From: Candidatus Bathyarchaeota archaeon | Lineage (GTDB): Archaea > Thermoproteota > Bathyarchaeia > Bathyarchaeales > Bathyarchaeaceae | Reading direction: 5' to 3' | Assembly: GCA_020356305.1 (NCBI GenBank) | Contig: CP070636.1 | Coordinates: 139,741-149,326, forward strand | DNA: 9,586 nt | Shown: piece by piece, positions 1 through 7,360 of the stretch | How the letters are laid out: the number at the start of each line of letters is the position of its first letter | Numbering within the stretch: the stretch's first letter is position 1 | Notes under the pieces: generated by a model | Told to the model about the DNA's origin: nothing | The model's input: the letters and a program-made list of their open reading frames with translations, nothing else | Databases searched by the model: none | Program-made: the position numbers and the translations under genes

Positions 1-2208
1 GTGAATAGCTTTTCTAACCATGAGTTTGTCCATTGCTTCGGTTGCCATCTTTATGTGCTCCTGCAGGCGGCTGAGAATCCATTTGTCTATGAGCGTTGGC
101 GGTCCATCTGGAAAGTCGGCTTGGGTTTGTGCGTTTTCAACCGCAAATCGATAGAACCGCTCGAGCCGGTCGCGTACAGACCTCGCCAAGTTGGAGCTGA
201 AGTCGGCATCTTGCAACAATTCAGAGGTGGCCAAAACCGCGAATCTTAGTGGATCTGCTCCAAAAAGTTTGATGGCTTCTCGAAGAGGAATTATGTTGCC
301 AAAGGATTTACTCATCTTTCGCCCGTCCATCAACACGCTTCCATTTACAACGATTTGACGGGGCCAGAGGGCTTCTGGAAAAATCGCCGTGTGAATAAAA
401 ATCATGAAGGTCAGGTGGTTTGGGACAAGGTCTCGGCCTGAGTGGCGGCTGTCTAGTGGATAAAAGTAGGAGAATTCGCTGCGCATTTGCTCCAACGCCT
501 CCGGGTTCAAACTTGCCTCTTTGGCCACTTCACTTCCTTGTCCGACGCCAAGGAAAATGTAGTCGAAAACGGAGTCGGTTAACTGGTTCGCTTTGATTCC
601 TTGTTCTTTAATGTGTTTGATAATAATGTAGTAAGCCATGTATATGACGGAGTCTGAGAGCGACTCTATTATCCATTCTGGGTCCCAAGGCAGTTTTGTG
701 CCGAGTCCAGCCTTTCTGGCACAAGCTTTCTCGTGAAGCCAATCAATAACGTAGTTGAATTCTGGAATTAACTCCTGTGGCAGGATTTCCATGTTCTCGA
801 AAGCCTTATGTGCCGTGGCTTTCCATCCGGGTTCTCCGTAGTTGATGAACCATTGATCCTCGAAAACCTTCACCATACATTCGGTTCCGCACCGACACGT
901 CACTGGCTTGTTGACTAGCTCATACATGATGTCAGCTTTTTTCTCTTTGACAAGATCAGCTTTTACTCTTTGCTTTGCTTCTGCCACCGGAAGCCCCGCG
1001 TACTCCTTCGTGTTCTCTTTCATTCTTCCATTATGGAATTCATGTCTGTAAACCTCTTTTGTCGCTTTCTCGAGGCTGGGATCTACTTGACTCTTTATTC
1101 CCATTTCTTTGACCACGTCAGCCGCGGGATATGGGGAGTGTTTGGGAACCGCAATGATGGAGATTGGCTTGACTGCATCCAAGGCTTCCGGCGTAATTCC
1201 GTACTGTTGGAGTTGGGAAGCTTTCCTTTTCATGTCTCTCAAGGCTATGTAATCGTAGGGAGCGTGTCCGGGAACTGACATGACAACTCCTGTCGCGTTA
1301 TTTGGATTGACAAAAGCAGCTGGGAGGATTAGAATTTCTGCGGTAGCTACCGGATTGCTGACCTTCTTCCCGACAAGCTCTTTTCCCAAAAAGGTTTCTT
1401 TTATCTCAACTTTGCGGTTTAAGTACCGCAGTTTCTCAACGCTTTCCTTGCTAACAATCCATTGTTCATTTTCTACCTTTGCCTTGACGTACTCGACTTC
1501 TGGGTTTAGCCATATGTTGGTTACACCGAATATTGTTTCAGGTCTCAAGGTTGCTGCTGGCAGAAAACATCCATTGCACTCGAATTTTATGAGGGTAAAC
1601 TCTTCAATCTCGGGCTCAACGTCTCCTAGTGTGTCGTGTTGACCCACAGGGTTTCCGCAACTCGGACACCACCCCACCGGATGGCTTCCCTGCGAAATGA
1701 AACCGGCTTCACGTAGCTTCTTGAACTGCCACTCAATGAACCGGTTATATTGAGGATCAATCGTCGTGAAATCTCGTCTCCAATCAATGGAGTAACCCAC
1801 CTTTTTCATGCTTGCCTCTATCTCTTCATGGAAGTATCGGGCGATCTTGATGGGTTCAACAAATTCCTTCAAGACTTCTCGCGGCACCTTGTAGATTCTC
1901 AAGAATGTGTCGATCAAATCCTCGTCGCCCGCTTTCACACGTTTTGACATGGCTAAAACAGGGGTCCCCGTATAGTGGAAAGCCATCGGAAAGAGGACAT
2001 TGAACCCTTGCATGCGCATGTAACGCGCATGAACGTCCGCCAGCGTATAGGTTCTTCCATGCCCTATATGTTGGGGGGAGTTTGGGTAAGGATACGCCAC
2101 GGTGACAAAATACTTTGGCTTACTCGGATCTGGGTCAGTTTCAAAGATTTTTGCTTCTTCCCAAGCTTTTTGCCATTTCTCTTCGATTTTATGCCATTTA
2201 ACCGGCAC
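1..2208 (-). CDS. leuS: Leucyl-tRNA synthetase, archaeal type, C-terminus cut by window edge
   Basis: Class I synthetase that attaches leucine to tRNA-Leu in the cytoplasm. I translated the minus strand from GTG at 2208: 736 codons stay open to the window edge. Seen: the class I signature HIGH at residues 47-50; a Cys pair at 181/184 (WCPSC) and a second at 211/214, which could bind zinc; editing (CP1) domain landmarks TLRPETIFG and VPGHAPYDY; a further Cys cluster at 438/440/444; the archaeal/eukaryotic-type stretch GLGTKLPWDPEWIIESLSDS; and KMSKS at 631-635. The anticodon-binding helical domain has just begun at the edge. Archaeal LeuRS usually has roughly 940-970 residues, so 200 or more are missing. 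The GTG shares its first base with the alaS TAG stop (TAGTG), and GGAG at 2223-2220 lies 11 nt upstream, so translation is probably coupled to alaS. No in-frame stop interrupts it. Function is near certain; the exact start is less so. Confidence 0.96.
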   Translation of the reverse strand, partial: MPVKWHKIEEKWQKAWEEAKIFETDPDPSKPKYFVTVAYPYPNSPQHIGHGRTYTLADVHARYMRMQGFNVLFPMAFHYTGTPVLAMSKRVKAGDEDLIDTFLRIYKVPREVLKEFVEPIKIARYFHEEIEASMKKVGYSIDWRRDFTTIDPQYNRFIEWQFKKLREAGFISQGSHPVGWCPSCGNPVGQHDTLGDVEPEIEEFTLIKFECNGCFLPAATLRPETIFGVTNIWLNPEVEYVKAKVENEQWIVSKESVEKLRYLNRKVEIKETFLGKELVGKKVSNPVATAEILILPAAFVNPNNATGVVMSVPGHAPYDYIALRDMKRKASQLQQYGITPEALDAVKPISIIAVPKHSPYPAADVVKEMGIKSQVDPSLEKATKEVYRHEFHNGRMKENTKEYAGLPVAEAKQRVKADLVKEKKADIMYELVNKPVTCRCGTECMVKVFEDQWFINYGEPGWKATAHKAFENMEILPQELIPEFNYVIDWLHEKACARKAGLGTKLPWDPEWIIESLSDSVIYMAYYIIIKHIKEQGIKANQLTDSVFDYIFLGVGQGSEVAKEASLNPEALEQMRSEFSYFYPLDSRHSGRDLVPNHLTFMIFIHTAIFPEALWPRQIVVNGSVLMDGRKMSKSFGNIIPLREAIKLFGADPLRFAVLATSELLQDADFSSNLARSVRDRLERFYRFAVENAQTQADFPDGPPTLIDKWILSRLQEHIKMATEAMDKLMVRKAIH

Positions 2209-5000
2209 TAGCGTTTCATCTCCAACTGTTTCCTCAAAACTTCTTCAGCCTTACGCAATGCCTCTGGCACCCTCTTAACAAGGGTTCCTCCTCCCTGAGC
2301 GAAATCAGGTCTGCCGCTACCCCCTCCACCTAGTATAGAGGCAGCTTCCCCAACGATTTCAGCTGAGTTTACGCCAAGATATACCGCACCTTTTCCCGCC
2401 ATAACTACAATTCTGGCGGTTTTTCTTTCGACTCCGTGAAACACCGAAACGACTTCAGGACTCTTTTTGACTAGTTCACTGGCTGTTTTAATCATGAGGT
2501 CAATACCACCTCGGTCAAATTGCTGCGTCACAAACGTCACTCCATTAATCAGCTTTGTTTTTCTAACTTCCCCAGACGCTTCTGGTTTCACAGCCTCCCG
2601 CAGAGCGATTTCTTCCAGAAGGCGTTTCCTTTTACGCCGAGCTTCTTTCCATTCTTTGACAAGCCGTTCCGCAGTTTGGCTCAGTTTTTCAGTAGGTGCA
2701 TTCAGTATTTCGGAAACTTTCCACAGCAACTTCTCGTCTTCTTGCACAGCTTTCAGGGCTGAAAGCCCAGCGCTAAATACAATTCGTTCAACGCCATCTT
2801 GAATTCTCTCTGTACGAACGATCTTTATGAATCCGATTTCTCCCGTGCTTTTTACATGAGTCCCTCCACAGGCTTCAACTTCCCAGCCTCTGGTTTTTAC
2901 AACTCGAATTTCTCTTCCTGGCACAACCCCTCCCTGATATAGCCTGAAGCCGTAGCGTTCTTCCGCCTGTTCTCGAGGCATCCAAGAAATTTCAACAGGT
3001 ATGTTTCGCATAACTGCTTGGTTTGCAAGCCTTTCAATCTCGTGAATTTCGTCTTTTGTAAGTCGTTTGAAGTGAGAGATGTCCAGCCGGGATCTCTCAA
3101 CACCTTTTTGAGCCCCTGCCTGCCAGATATGTTCTCCCAATACTCGTCTCGCCGCCCCCATAATGACGTGGGTGGCTGTATGATGCTTCATGAAACTACT
3201 TCTTCTTTCCCAATTGAACGCTCCTTTGATCGCGTCTCCCTCTTGAGGGACGAGACCCTTGACAACATGAACGATCACGTTTCCAATTTTTTGAACATCC
3301 ACTACTTCTGTCCGCGCCTTGTTAAAAATCAGGTAGCCATGATCGGCTGGCACCCCACCTCCTTCCGGATAAAACGCCGTTTTGTTCAGAATCACGCGCT
3401 TATTCTTTAGGACTCGAAGAACCCTTGCTTCGAATTTAGATAGATAGGCATCTTTGTAGTAGAGCATCTCTGTTTCCGGGAGGTCTAAAACTTCGGCTTC
3501 CACGTTCTCCATTGTCTTTTCCTCTGGTCGTGGGGATGCCTGAACGTGTCTTTCAGCGACCATCGTGTAGAAGTTGTCTGGAATGATCACGTCGACCCCT
3601 TCTGTTTGAGCTGTTTCGTGAACGACTTCCGGTGGAAGCCCGTGAGAATCGTAGAGTTCCGTCAAGGTTTCCAACGGAATCTCAGAAACTCCTTTCGTTT
3701 TTAGTCCCTGAGCGATTCTCTTGACTAGAGAACCTCCCCTTTTGAGAGTCTGTTCGAACTTGTTCCGTTCCACCGAAAGAATTTCCAGTATCTCGCTCCG
3801 CATTTCCTTTAGGTACGGAAAATCTCTAGACCAAAAGGAAATCTGCAGGTCAATAATGTCAAGCAGTTTCTCCTCGATGGCGAGAGCCCTTAACAATCGG
3901 TAGGTCCGACGGAGCATAAGCCTAGTCAAATATCCTTCGCGCACGTTGGACGGGACAACACCCTCAGCAAGCATGAACGACAGGCACTTGGTGTGATCTA
4001 CGACGGCAAAGGCGTTTTCCACCGGAAGAAGTGTTTTTTCAAGTTTTTGCACGCTAACACCAATATGCTCAGCCACTCTTTTACGAGCCTCCCTCCGATC
4101 AGAGTCTTCTGCCAAGCTCATTATACCGGAAAGCTCCGCCACTCTCGCAAGCATTCGATTGTCAATTCTGCTTATTCCAGCCATCTTAAGGACATTCTCC
4201 AAGATTGAACCGGACACAGCATGGAAACAGCTCACAGATCCCTGCGACAGCCACGTGTATCGTTCGATTCCGTATCCAGTATCAACTGTTCTTATAGGCA
4301 GCTCGATGATCTCGTTGTTGACTACCTTGAACTTCATGAACACTAGCGTAGCGAGTTCCAGTCCTCGGACAACAGTTTCAAGGTCGGGTCCCGCATTTCC
4401 TCCGCCTGACCAAACGTCCTCTTTGTAGATGACTTCTTCAGATTTTACTCCAAGCTCTTTTGTGACAAACTCGTGATGGTATCGCACAGTTTGATCTTTC
4501 CAATAGATTTCTTTGTTAGGGTAATTGAAAGCATGGTGCCCTCCCATTTCAAAAATGGTCAGATGTCGACCGAAGGTGGGGCCGGCGTTATCTATGTCTA
4601 CAAGCCGTATGCAGGGCTGACTTATTACGAGAGGGTTAGCTGGAGGGGGAACTATCCCGTTTGTAACGTACGGTTGAAAGTCGATGATGCTAGCGTGAGT
4701 GAGGTAGAGGTCGTCCCTCCACCTAGCCACCACCGGATAAGGCTTAATTCTGCGGTGCTTCCGCTTCTCAAAGAAGGACAAGAACGCCTCCCTCATCTCT
4801 TGGATGCTGTAGCTTTTGCGTGTCGGAGGATTATCAATGAAAGTGTAAAGTGCGCAACCTTCTGCGGTCAACTCTCCACAAGTTTTCTGATCGGGGTTCT
4901 GAGTCCAGAAATACGTTCTGCAGCTTGGGCATAACTTTCGAAAGTACCCGCTCTCGTCAAAAAAGGGAACATGATATTCATCTTGTGGAAAACGCCTCAA
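2208..5000 (-). CDS. alaS: Alanyl-tRNA synthetase, archaeal type
   Basis: Class II synthetase that charges tRNA-Ala and edits mischarged Ser/Gly. At 930 residues it is typical for archaeal AlaRS. Seen in order: an N-terminal Cys cluster (CPSC at 24-27, C41, C49) typical of archaeal forms; the aminoacylation core with VARWRDDLYL (91-100), WSGGGNAGPD (197-206) and the motif-3-like DTGYGIERYTW (240-250); a central helical tRNA-binding part; an editing domain with metal ligands HTATH (607-611) and CGGTH (711-715); and the C-Ala domain ending in a Gly-rich GGGGSGRPDF (891-900). The start is TTG at 5000. An in-frame TGA lies two codons upstream, so no earlier start exists, and a purine-rich AAGGATGAGAG precedes it. 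It is preceded by its own TATA-like box and followed without a gap by leuS. All catalytic and editing motifs look intact. Confidence 0.97.
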   Translation of the reverse strand: MRRFPQDEYHVPFFDESGYFRKLCPSCRTYFWTQNPDQKTCGELTAEGCALYTFIDNPPTRKSYSIQEMREAFLSFFEKRKHRRIKPYPVVARWRDDLYLTHASIIDFQPYVTNGIVPPPANPLVISQPCIRLVDIDNAGPTFGRHLTIFEMGGHHAFNYPNKEIYWKDQTVRYHHEFVTKELGVKSEEVIYKEDVWSGGGNAGPDLETVVRGLELATLVFMKFKVVNNEIIELPIRTVDTGYGIERYTWLSQGSVSCFHAVSGSILENVLKMAGISRIDNRMLARVAELSGIMSLAEDSDRREARKRVAEHIGVSVQKLEKTLLPVENAFAVVDHTKCLSFMLAEGVVPSNVREGYLTRLMLRRTYRLLRALAIEEKLLDIIDLQISFWSRDFPYLKEMRSEILEILSVERNKFEQTLKRGGSLVKRIAQGLKTKGVSEIPLETLTELYDSHGLPPEVVHETAQTEGVDVIIPDNFYTMVAERHVQASPRPEEKTMENVEAEVLDLPETEMLYYKDAYLSKFEARVLRVLKNKRVILNKTAFYPEGGGVPADHGYLIFNKARTEVVDVQKIGNVIVHVVKGLVPQEGDAIKGAFNWERRSSFMKHHTATHVIMGAARRVLGEHIWQAGAQKGVERSRLDISHFKRLTKDEIHEIERLANQAVMRNIPVEISWMPREQAEERYGFRLYQGGVVPGREIRVVKTRGWEVEACGGTHVKSTGEIGFIKIVRTERIQDGVERIVFSAGLSALKAVQEDEKLLWKVSEILNAPTEKLSQTAERLVKEWKEARRKRKRLLEEIALREAVKPEASGEVRKTKLINGVTFVTQQFDRGGIDLMIKTASELVKKSPEVVSVFHGVERKTARIVVMAGKGAVYLGVNSAEIVGEAASILGGGGSGRPDFAQGGGTLVKRVPEALRKAEEVLRKQLEMKR

Positions 5001-5062
5001 CTCTCATCCTTCATCAAGAAGGAAATCACTTGTTTTAAAGATAACTGAACAACCAAGAATCC

Positions 5063-5073
5063 TATTTATAAAA
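5063..5073 (-). promoter_or_regulatory. Probable TATA box for alaS-leuS
   Basis: On the minus strand this reads TTTTATAAATA, close to the archaeal TATA consensus, inside the 95-nt gap between L12 and alaS. A start site about 25 nt downstream would fall near 5042, giving a leader of about 40 nt before the TTG at 5000. It suggests alaS and leuS can be transcribed apart from the ribosomal genes. No experimental evidence. Confidence 0.55.
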
Positions 5074-5080
5074 CCAGCGC

Positions 5081-5085
5081 AAAAA
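5081..5085 (-). terminator. Possible U-tract terminator after L12
   Basis: A run of five T on the minus strand begins 11 nt after the L12 stop codon (CCTCCTTTTTGCG), just ahead of the alaS TATA-like box. Archaeal termination often needs only a U-rich tract. The run is short and there is no clear hairpin, so this is weak. Confidence 0.3.
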
Positions 5086-5095
5086 GGAGGCAGAA

Positions 5096-5416
5096 TCAGC
5101 CGAATAGGGCTCCGAGCCCCTCAATTGCGGCTTCTTCTTTCTCTTTCTCCTCTTCTTCCTTCTTTTTCTTCCCTTCTGCTGGTTTTTCCGCTGGAGCTGG
5201 CGTTGGAGTGGCTGCTGGCGCGGGAGCAGTCGTCATGAACGCTGGTGGGGACTTGATTGCCTCTTCGATGTCGACCTCGGCTAGAGAAGCCACGAGGGCC
5301 TTCACTCGAACGGGATCTGCCTTGATGCCAGCTGCATTCAGCACTTTGGTCAGGTTCTCTTCGTTGATGGGTTTTCCAGCTCTGTGAATGAGTATGGCAG
5401 CATGCACATATTCCAT
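5096..5416 (-). CDS. rpl12: Ribosomal protein L12 (archaeal P1-like stalk protein)
   Basis: Stalk protein that binds as dimers to L10 and recruits translational GTPases to the large subunit. At 106 residues it has the family's normal size. Seen: the N-terminal helical dimerisation domain opening [15 protein letters not shown], residues 1-58; an Ala/Pro-rich flexible hinge at 59-80; a charged Lys/Glu block at 83-95; and the conserved factor-binding tail GLGALFG at 100-106. The ATG at 5416 has a strong ribosome binding site, GGTGAT at 5428-5423, 6 nt upstream. The gene stands apart from L10 by 241 nt and probably has its own promoter. That would fit the need for several copies per ribosome, though this reason is inferred. 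Confidence 0.97.
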   Translation of the reverse strand: MEYVHAAILIHRAGKPINEENLTKVLNAAGIKADPVRVKALVASLAEVDIEEAIKSPPAFMTTAPAPAATPTPAPAEKPAEGKKKKEEEEKEKEEAAIEGLGALFG

Positions 5417-5456
5417 TAAGATATCACCACACTTTCATTGAGATTAGTCAGTCTCA

Positions 5457-5468
5457 TACTTAAACTTA
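5457..5468 (-). promoter_or_regulatory. Candidate TATA box for L12
   Basis: The minus strand reads TAAGTTTAAGTA. A start site about 25 nt downstream would fall near 5435, leaving a leader of about 20 nt that contains the GGTGAT ribosome binding site. The spacing fits well, but the sequence departs from the best TATA consensus. Confidence 0.4.
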
Positions 5469-5486
5469 ACACTTTTGAAAACGTGT
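5469..5486 (+). repeat. Imperfect 18-nt inverted repeat just upstream of the L12 TATA-like box
   Basis: The plus strand reads ACACTTTTGAAAACGTGT. The outer ACAC/GTGT and the inner TTTT/AAAA pair, with one unpaired base. It directly abuts the TATA-like box at 5457-5468 on its upstream side, where archaeal regulators or BRE-type contacts often sit. It may be a regulator site or chance; no family is recognised. Confidence 0.3.
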
Positions 5487-5609
5487 CACTACGCATACAT
5501 GCAACTATAAGGGAAACATGCTTTGGCATAGAAAGAATCGAACTAGACCTATCACGCGTGCGTTTTTCAATTCGGTTCCATCATGACTTTGATTATCGAA
5601 TGCTTTGCC

Positions 5610-5621
5610 TGCATGCATGCA
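5610..5621. repeat. 12-nt perfect palindrome TGCATGCATGCA
   Basis: The sequence equals its own reverse complement and forms three tandem copies of TGCA. A related 10-nt palindrome, ATGCATGCAT, lies at 9561-9570 in the other long non-coding stretch. Possible protein-binding site, or a genome-wide favoured word. Confidence 0.5.
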
Positions 5622-5657
5622 TAGAGAAACGGATAAAACTGTTGGGATTTGGCTTCT

Positions 5658-6515
5658 TCAAGATTTTGCATCTAGTCTACTGTGTAGACTGAGCATTTCA
5701 TTGTGAGCTCTTCTTATGAGGTCGGCTATCGTGTCACTGGTTGGTGAACCGCTTTCTAGAGCCAGCGAGTACGCTTGATGATGTCCTGCTTTAAGTAAGA
5801 GCTTCATGTTTTCTGGCGTTGGAAACGTTGTGTTCAAAGACAGGTTAAGTGCAAGACTGAGAGCCTCCGCAATGCTCTGCCGAATCTCCTCCAGATCGAG
5901 TCGCATCTGATCCTGGGTTATGATCAGCCCATCGTCGTATGCTGCTTTTATGATGAGCCCAGCCTCCACTGGTTTTAAGCCAAGCTTGGAGAGCACGCTT
6001 GCAAGTCGTGCTTCGATTACGTCTTGCTTCTTGGCCACCAGAGTGTCGCGGTTTATCCAGACGCTTCCAGCTTCTATTCTTGTGGGCAGCCCTACGGCTG
6101 CGAATTGGCTGATGATAGGCCCTGGGGGTAGCCCTGTGTTTCCTGCAGGCACAATCACGTCTTCTGCGGCTGTATCTCCTGCCTTAGCTGTGGTTTTCAC
6201 CCTGCTTTTGTGAAGGAGAAGTGCAAGCTTGAACGGGTTGAGATTGGTGAAAAGAAAAATATTTGGACCTGTTAGGTGTTCCTCCAGACTTTCAAGTCTA
6301 GGCTTGTCTTTACATTTCCCAATTGCTCTCTTCACGATGGTGTTTTTAGTCACGCGGAGTTGTGCGTTATCTGCTAGTTTTCTCCTCAGTTCTTGAAGCT
6401 GAGGTGCTCTGACCTTTTGCAAGCTCGCAACTCCGAGAACCTTATAATGTTTTATGAGATTATTTATTTCTTCAACTTCTTTGGTTTTTTCCAAGGCTAC
6501 TTGGCGTAATGTCAT
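5658..6515 (-). CDS. rpl10: Ribosomal protein L10 (acidic P0 homologue), short form without acidic tail
   Basis: Base of the ribosomal stalk. It anchors to 23S-type rRNA beside L11 and carries L12 dimers on its C-terminal spine. 285 residues. Seen: an N-terminal rRNA-binding domain at 1-105 (QELRRKLADNAQLRVTKNT, LTGPNIFLF); the archaeal/eukaryotic insertion domain at about 107-190 (VIVPAGNTGLPPGP, KKQDVIEARLASVLSKLGLKP); then three amphipathic helices at about 207-230, 234-256 and 260-282 separated by PTPE and SPTSDT, the expected binding sites for three L12 dimers. The protein stops there (LDAKS). The charged tail ending in a GLGALFG-like motif, common in archaeal P0, is absent. ATG at 6515, 8 nt after the L1 stop, with GGGGAAG just upstream, so it is co-transcribed with L1. 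Confidence 0.96.
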   Translation of the reverse strand: MTLRQVALEKTKEVEEINNLIKHYKVLGVASLQKVRAPQLQELRRKLADNAQLRVTKNTIVKRAIGKCKDKPRLESLEEHLTGPNIFLFTNLNPFKLALLLHKSRVKTTAKAGDTAAEDVIVPAGNTGLPPGPIISQFAAVGLPTRIEAGSVWINRDTLVAKKQDVIEARLASVLSKLGLKPVEAGLIIKAAYDDGLIITQDQMRLDLEEIRQSIAEALSLALNLSLNTTFPTPENMKLLLKAGHHQAYSLALESGSPTSDTIADLIRRAHNEMLSLHSRLDAKS

Positions 6516-6523
6516 GTCTTCCC

Positions 6524-7174
6524 CTACAACCTTATCTTGATAGACGGACCCATTGTTGTTTTCAAGTTTACCGACTTAATGTTTTTGATTCCCCGTTTGA
6601 GTTTCGCCTCTATCCTCCTCATCACTGCTTGAACGTTTTCAGTGATCTCCTCATCCGGCATGTTTTCTACTCCAACGCGGCACTGGAGAACTGGTTGAGC
6701 CCGTGTTCGTAGCAAAACCATTTTCCGGTGTCTTTTCATCTGGTCTGCTATGCTTGCTGTTGGCGGGACAGGAGTAGGCATCTTTCCCTTTGGCCCCAAA
6801 GTCGCACCAAGAATCTTTCCCACAACTGGCATCAAAGGAGCTTCAGCGATGAAGAAGTCGTAGGAATTCACAAGCTCCTTCTGTCTTTCCTTGTCGCCCA
6901 TCATGGCTTCAAGCTCTGCCCTTTTTAGGACAAGATCTGCCTTACCCTTCTTGGCTTTCAGCGCCATTTCTCCTGAGGCGACCACACATATTCTATTCTC
7001 TTTTCCAGGCGGATGCGGGAGCTCGATGAGCTCTTGAATTTTTTCCGCCGTCTTTTTTGGATCTACGTCCCGCAGATTTATTATGAGTTCTATGGACTGC
7101 GTGAAATTCCTCTTCTTAGATCGTTCTTTCGCTTCTTTGATTGCCTCAATGATGTTCTTCGTTTCCAATGGCAT
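6524..7174 (-). CDS. rpl1: Ribosomal protein L1
   Basis: L1-stalk protein of the large subunit, near the E site; in several archaea it also represses its own mRNA. I place the start at ATG 7174 (216 residues, MPLETKNI), not at the in-frame TTG at 7192. GAGG at 7185-7182 sits 7 nt before the ATG, the TTG has no such site, and the TATA-like box at 7211-7218 would put the transcript start near 7190. Seen: domain I from residues 1 to about 68 (KKRNFTQSIELIINLRDVD) and from about 155 to the end (VGVENMPDEEI, IKSVNLKTTMGPSIKI), with domain II inserted at about 69-154 including GATLGPKGKMPTPVPP (123-138). Length fits the family. L10 follows 8 nt later. The upstream gap separates it from L11, so the pair probably forms its own unit. 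Confidence 0.96.
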   Translation of the reverse strand: MPLETKNIIEAIKEAKERSKKRNFTQSIELIINLRDVDPKKTAEKIQELIELPHPPGKENRICVVASGEMALKAKKGKADLVLKRAELEAMMGDKERQKELVNSYDFFIAEAPLMPVVGKILGATLGPKGKMPTPVPPTASIADQMKRHRKMVLLRTRAQPVLQCRVGVENMPDEEITENVQAVMRRIEAKLKRGIKNIKSVNLKTTMGPSIKIRL

Positions 7175-7181
7175 CTGTAAG

Positions 7182-7185
7182 CCTC
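7182..7185 (-). promoter_or_regulatory. Ribosome binding site that fixes the L1 start
   Basis: GAGG on the minus strand, 7 nt upstream of ATG 7174. It lies inside the six-codon extension that a TTG start at 7192 would add, so it argues for the shorter protein. Confidence 0.65.
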
Positions 7186-7210
7186 GAGCCAAAAACGTAC
7201 AAGAGCCTGT

Positions 7211-7218
7211 TATAAAAA
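7211..7218 (-). promoter_or_regulatory. Probable TATA box for L1-L10
   Basis: The minus strand reads GGTTTTTATA across 7220-7211. Standard archaeal spacing gives a start near 7190, about 16 nt ahead of the ATG at 7174 and just before its GAGG site. The same 10-mer occurs ahead of secE. It implies that L1 and L10 can be transcribed separately from L11. Confidence 0.55.
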
Positions 7219-7360
7219 CCTTGTTCCACGATTGCGTTGGAAATTACAGTACATAGAAGAGATATCACCCTAGGGCCGAGTAAACGATTCACTTAGTCTA
7301 TCTGTAAAGGAATTGAAGCTTGACAAAGAATGTGCGAATCGACTAGGATTGCAGGCGCTG

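Larger units (their letters stand above)
5417..5657. other. Non-coding gap between L10 and L12
   Basis: 241 nt without a credible gene. It holds the candidate L12 promoter and ribosome binding site at its low-coordinate end, an 18-nt inverted repeat (5469-5486), the palindrome CACGCGTG (5553-5560) and the 12-nt palindrome TGCATGCATGCA (5610-5621). A plus-strand open frame covering 5438-5692 runs antisense into the end of L10, has no recognisable protein character and is not called. I tried to see C/D-box and tRNA patterns and found none that were convincing. Confidence 0.6.

Noticed and set aside
970..1642. Plus-strand open frames of 102 and 120 codons
   Set aside because: They are antisense to leuS, whose minus-strand translation carries all expected motifs; their own translations look like reversed codon shadows.
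3018..4934. Several plus-strand frames of 60-153 codons
   Set aside because: All lie opposite alaS, which is intact across the whole interval.
5417..5657. tRNA or C/D-box RNA in the gap
   Set aside because: No cloverleaf or T-loop motif; isolated TGATGG/CTGA-like words lack the spacing and pairing of C/D boxes.
5438..5692. 84-codon plus-strand frame across the L10-L12 gap
   Set aside because: It runs antisense into the L10 end, has no recognisable domain or ribosome binding site, and most of its length is the palindrome-rich gap.
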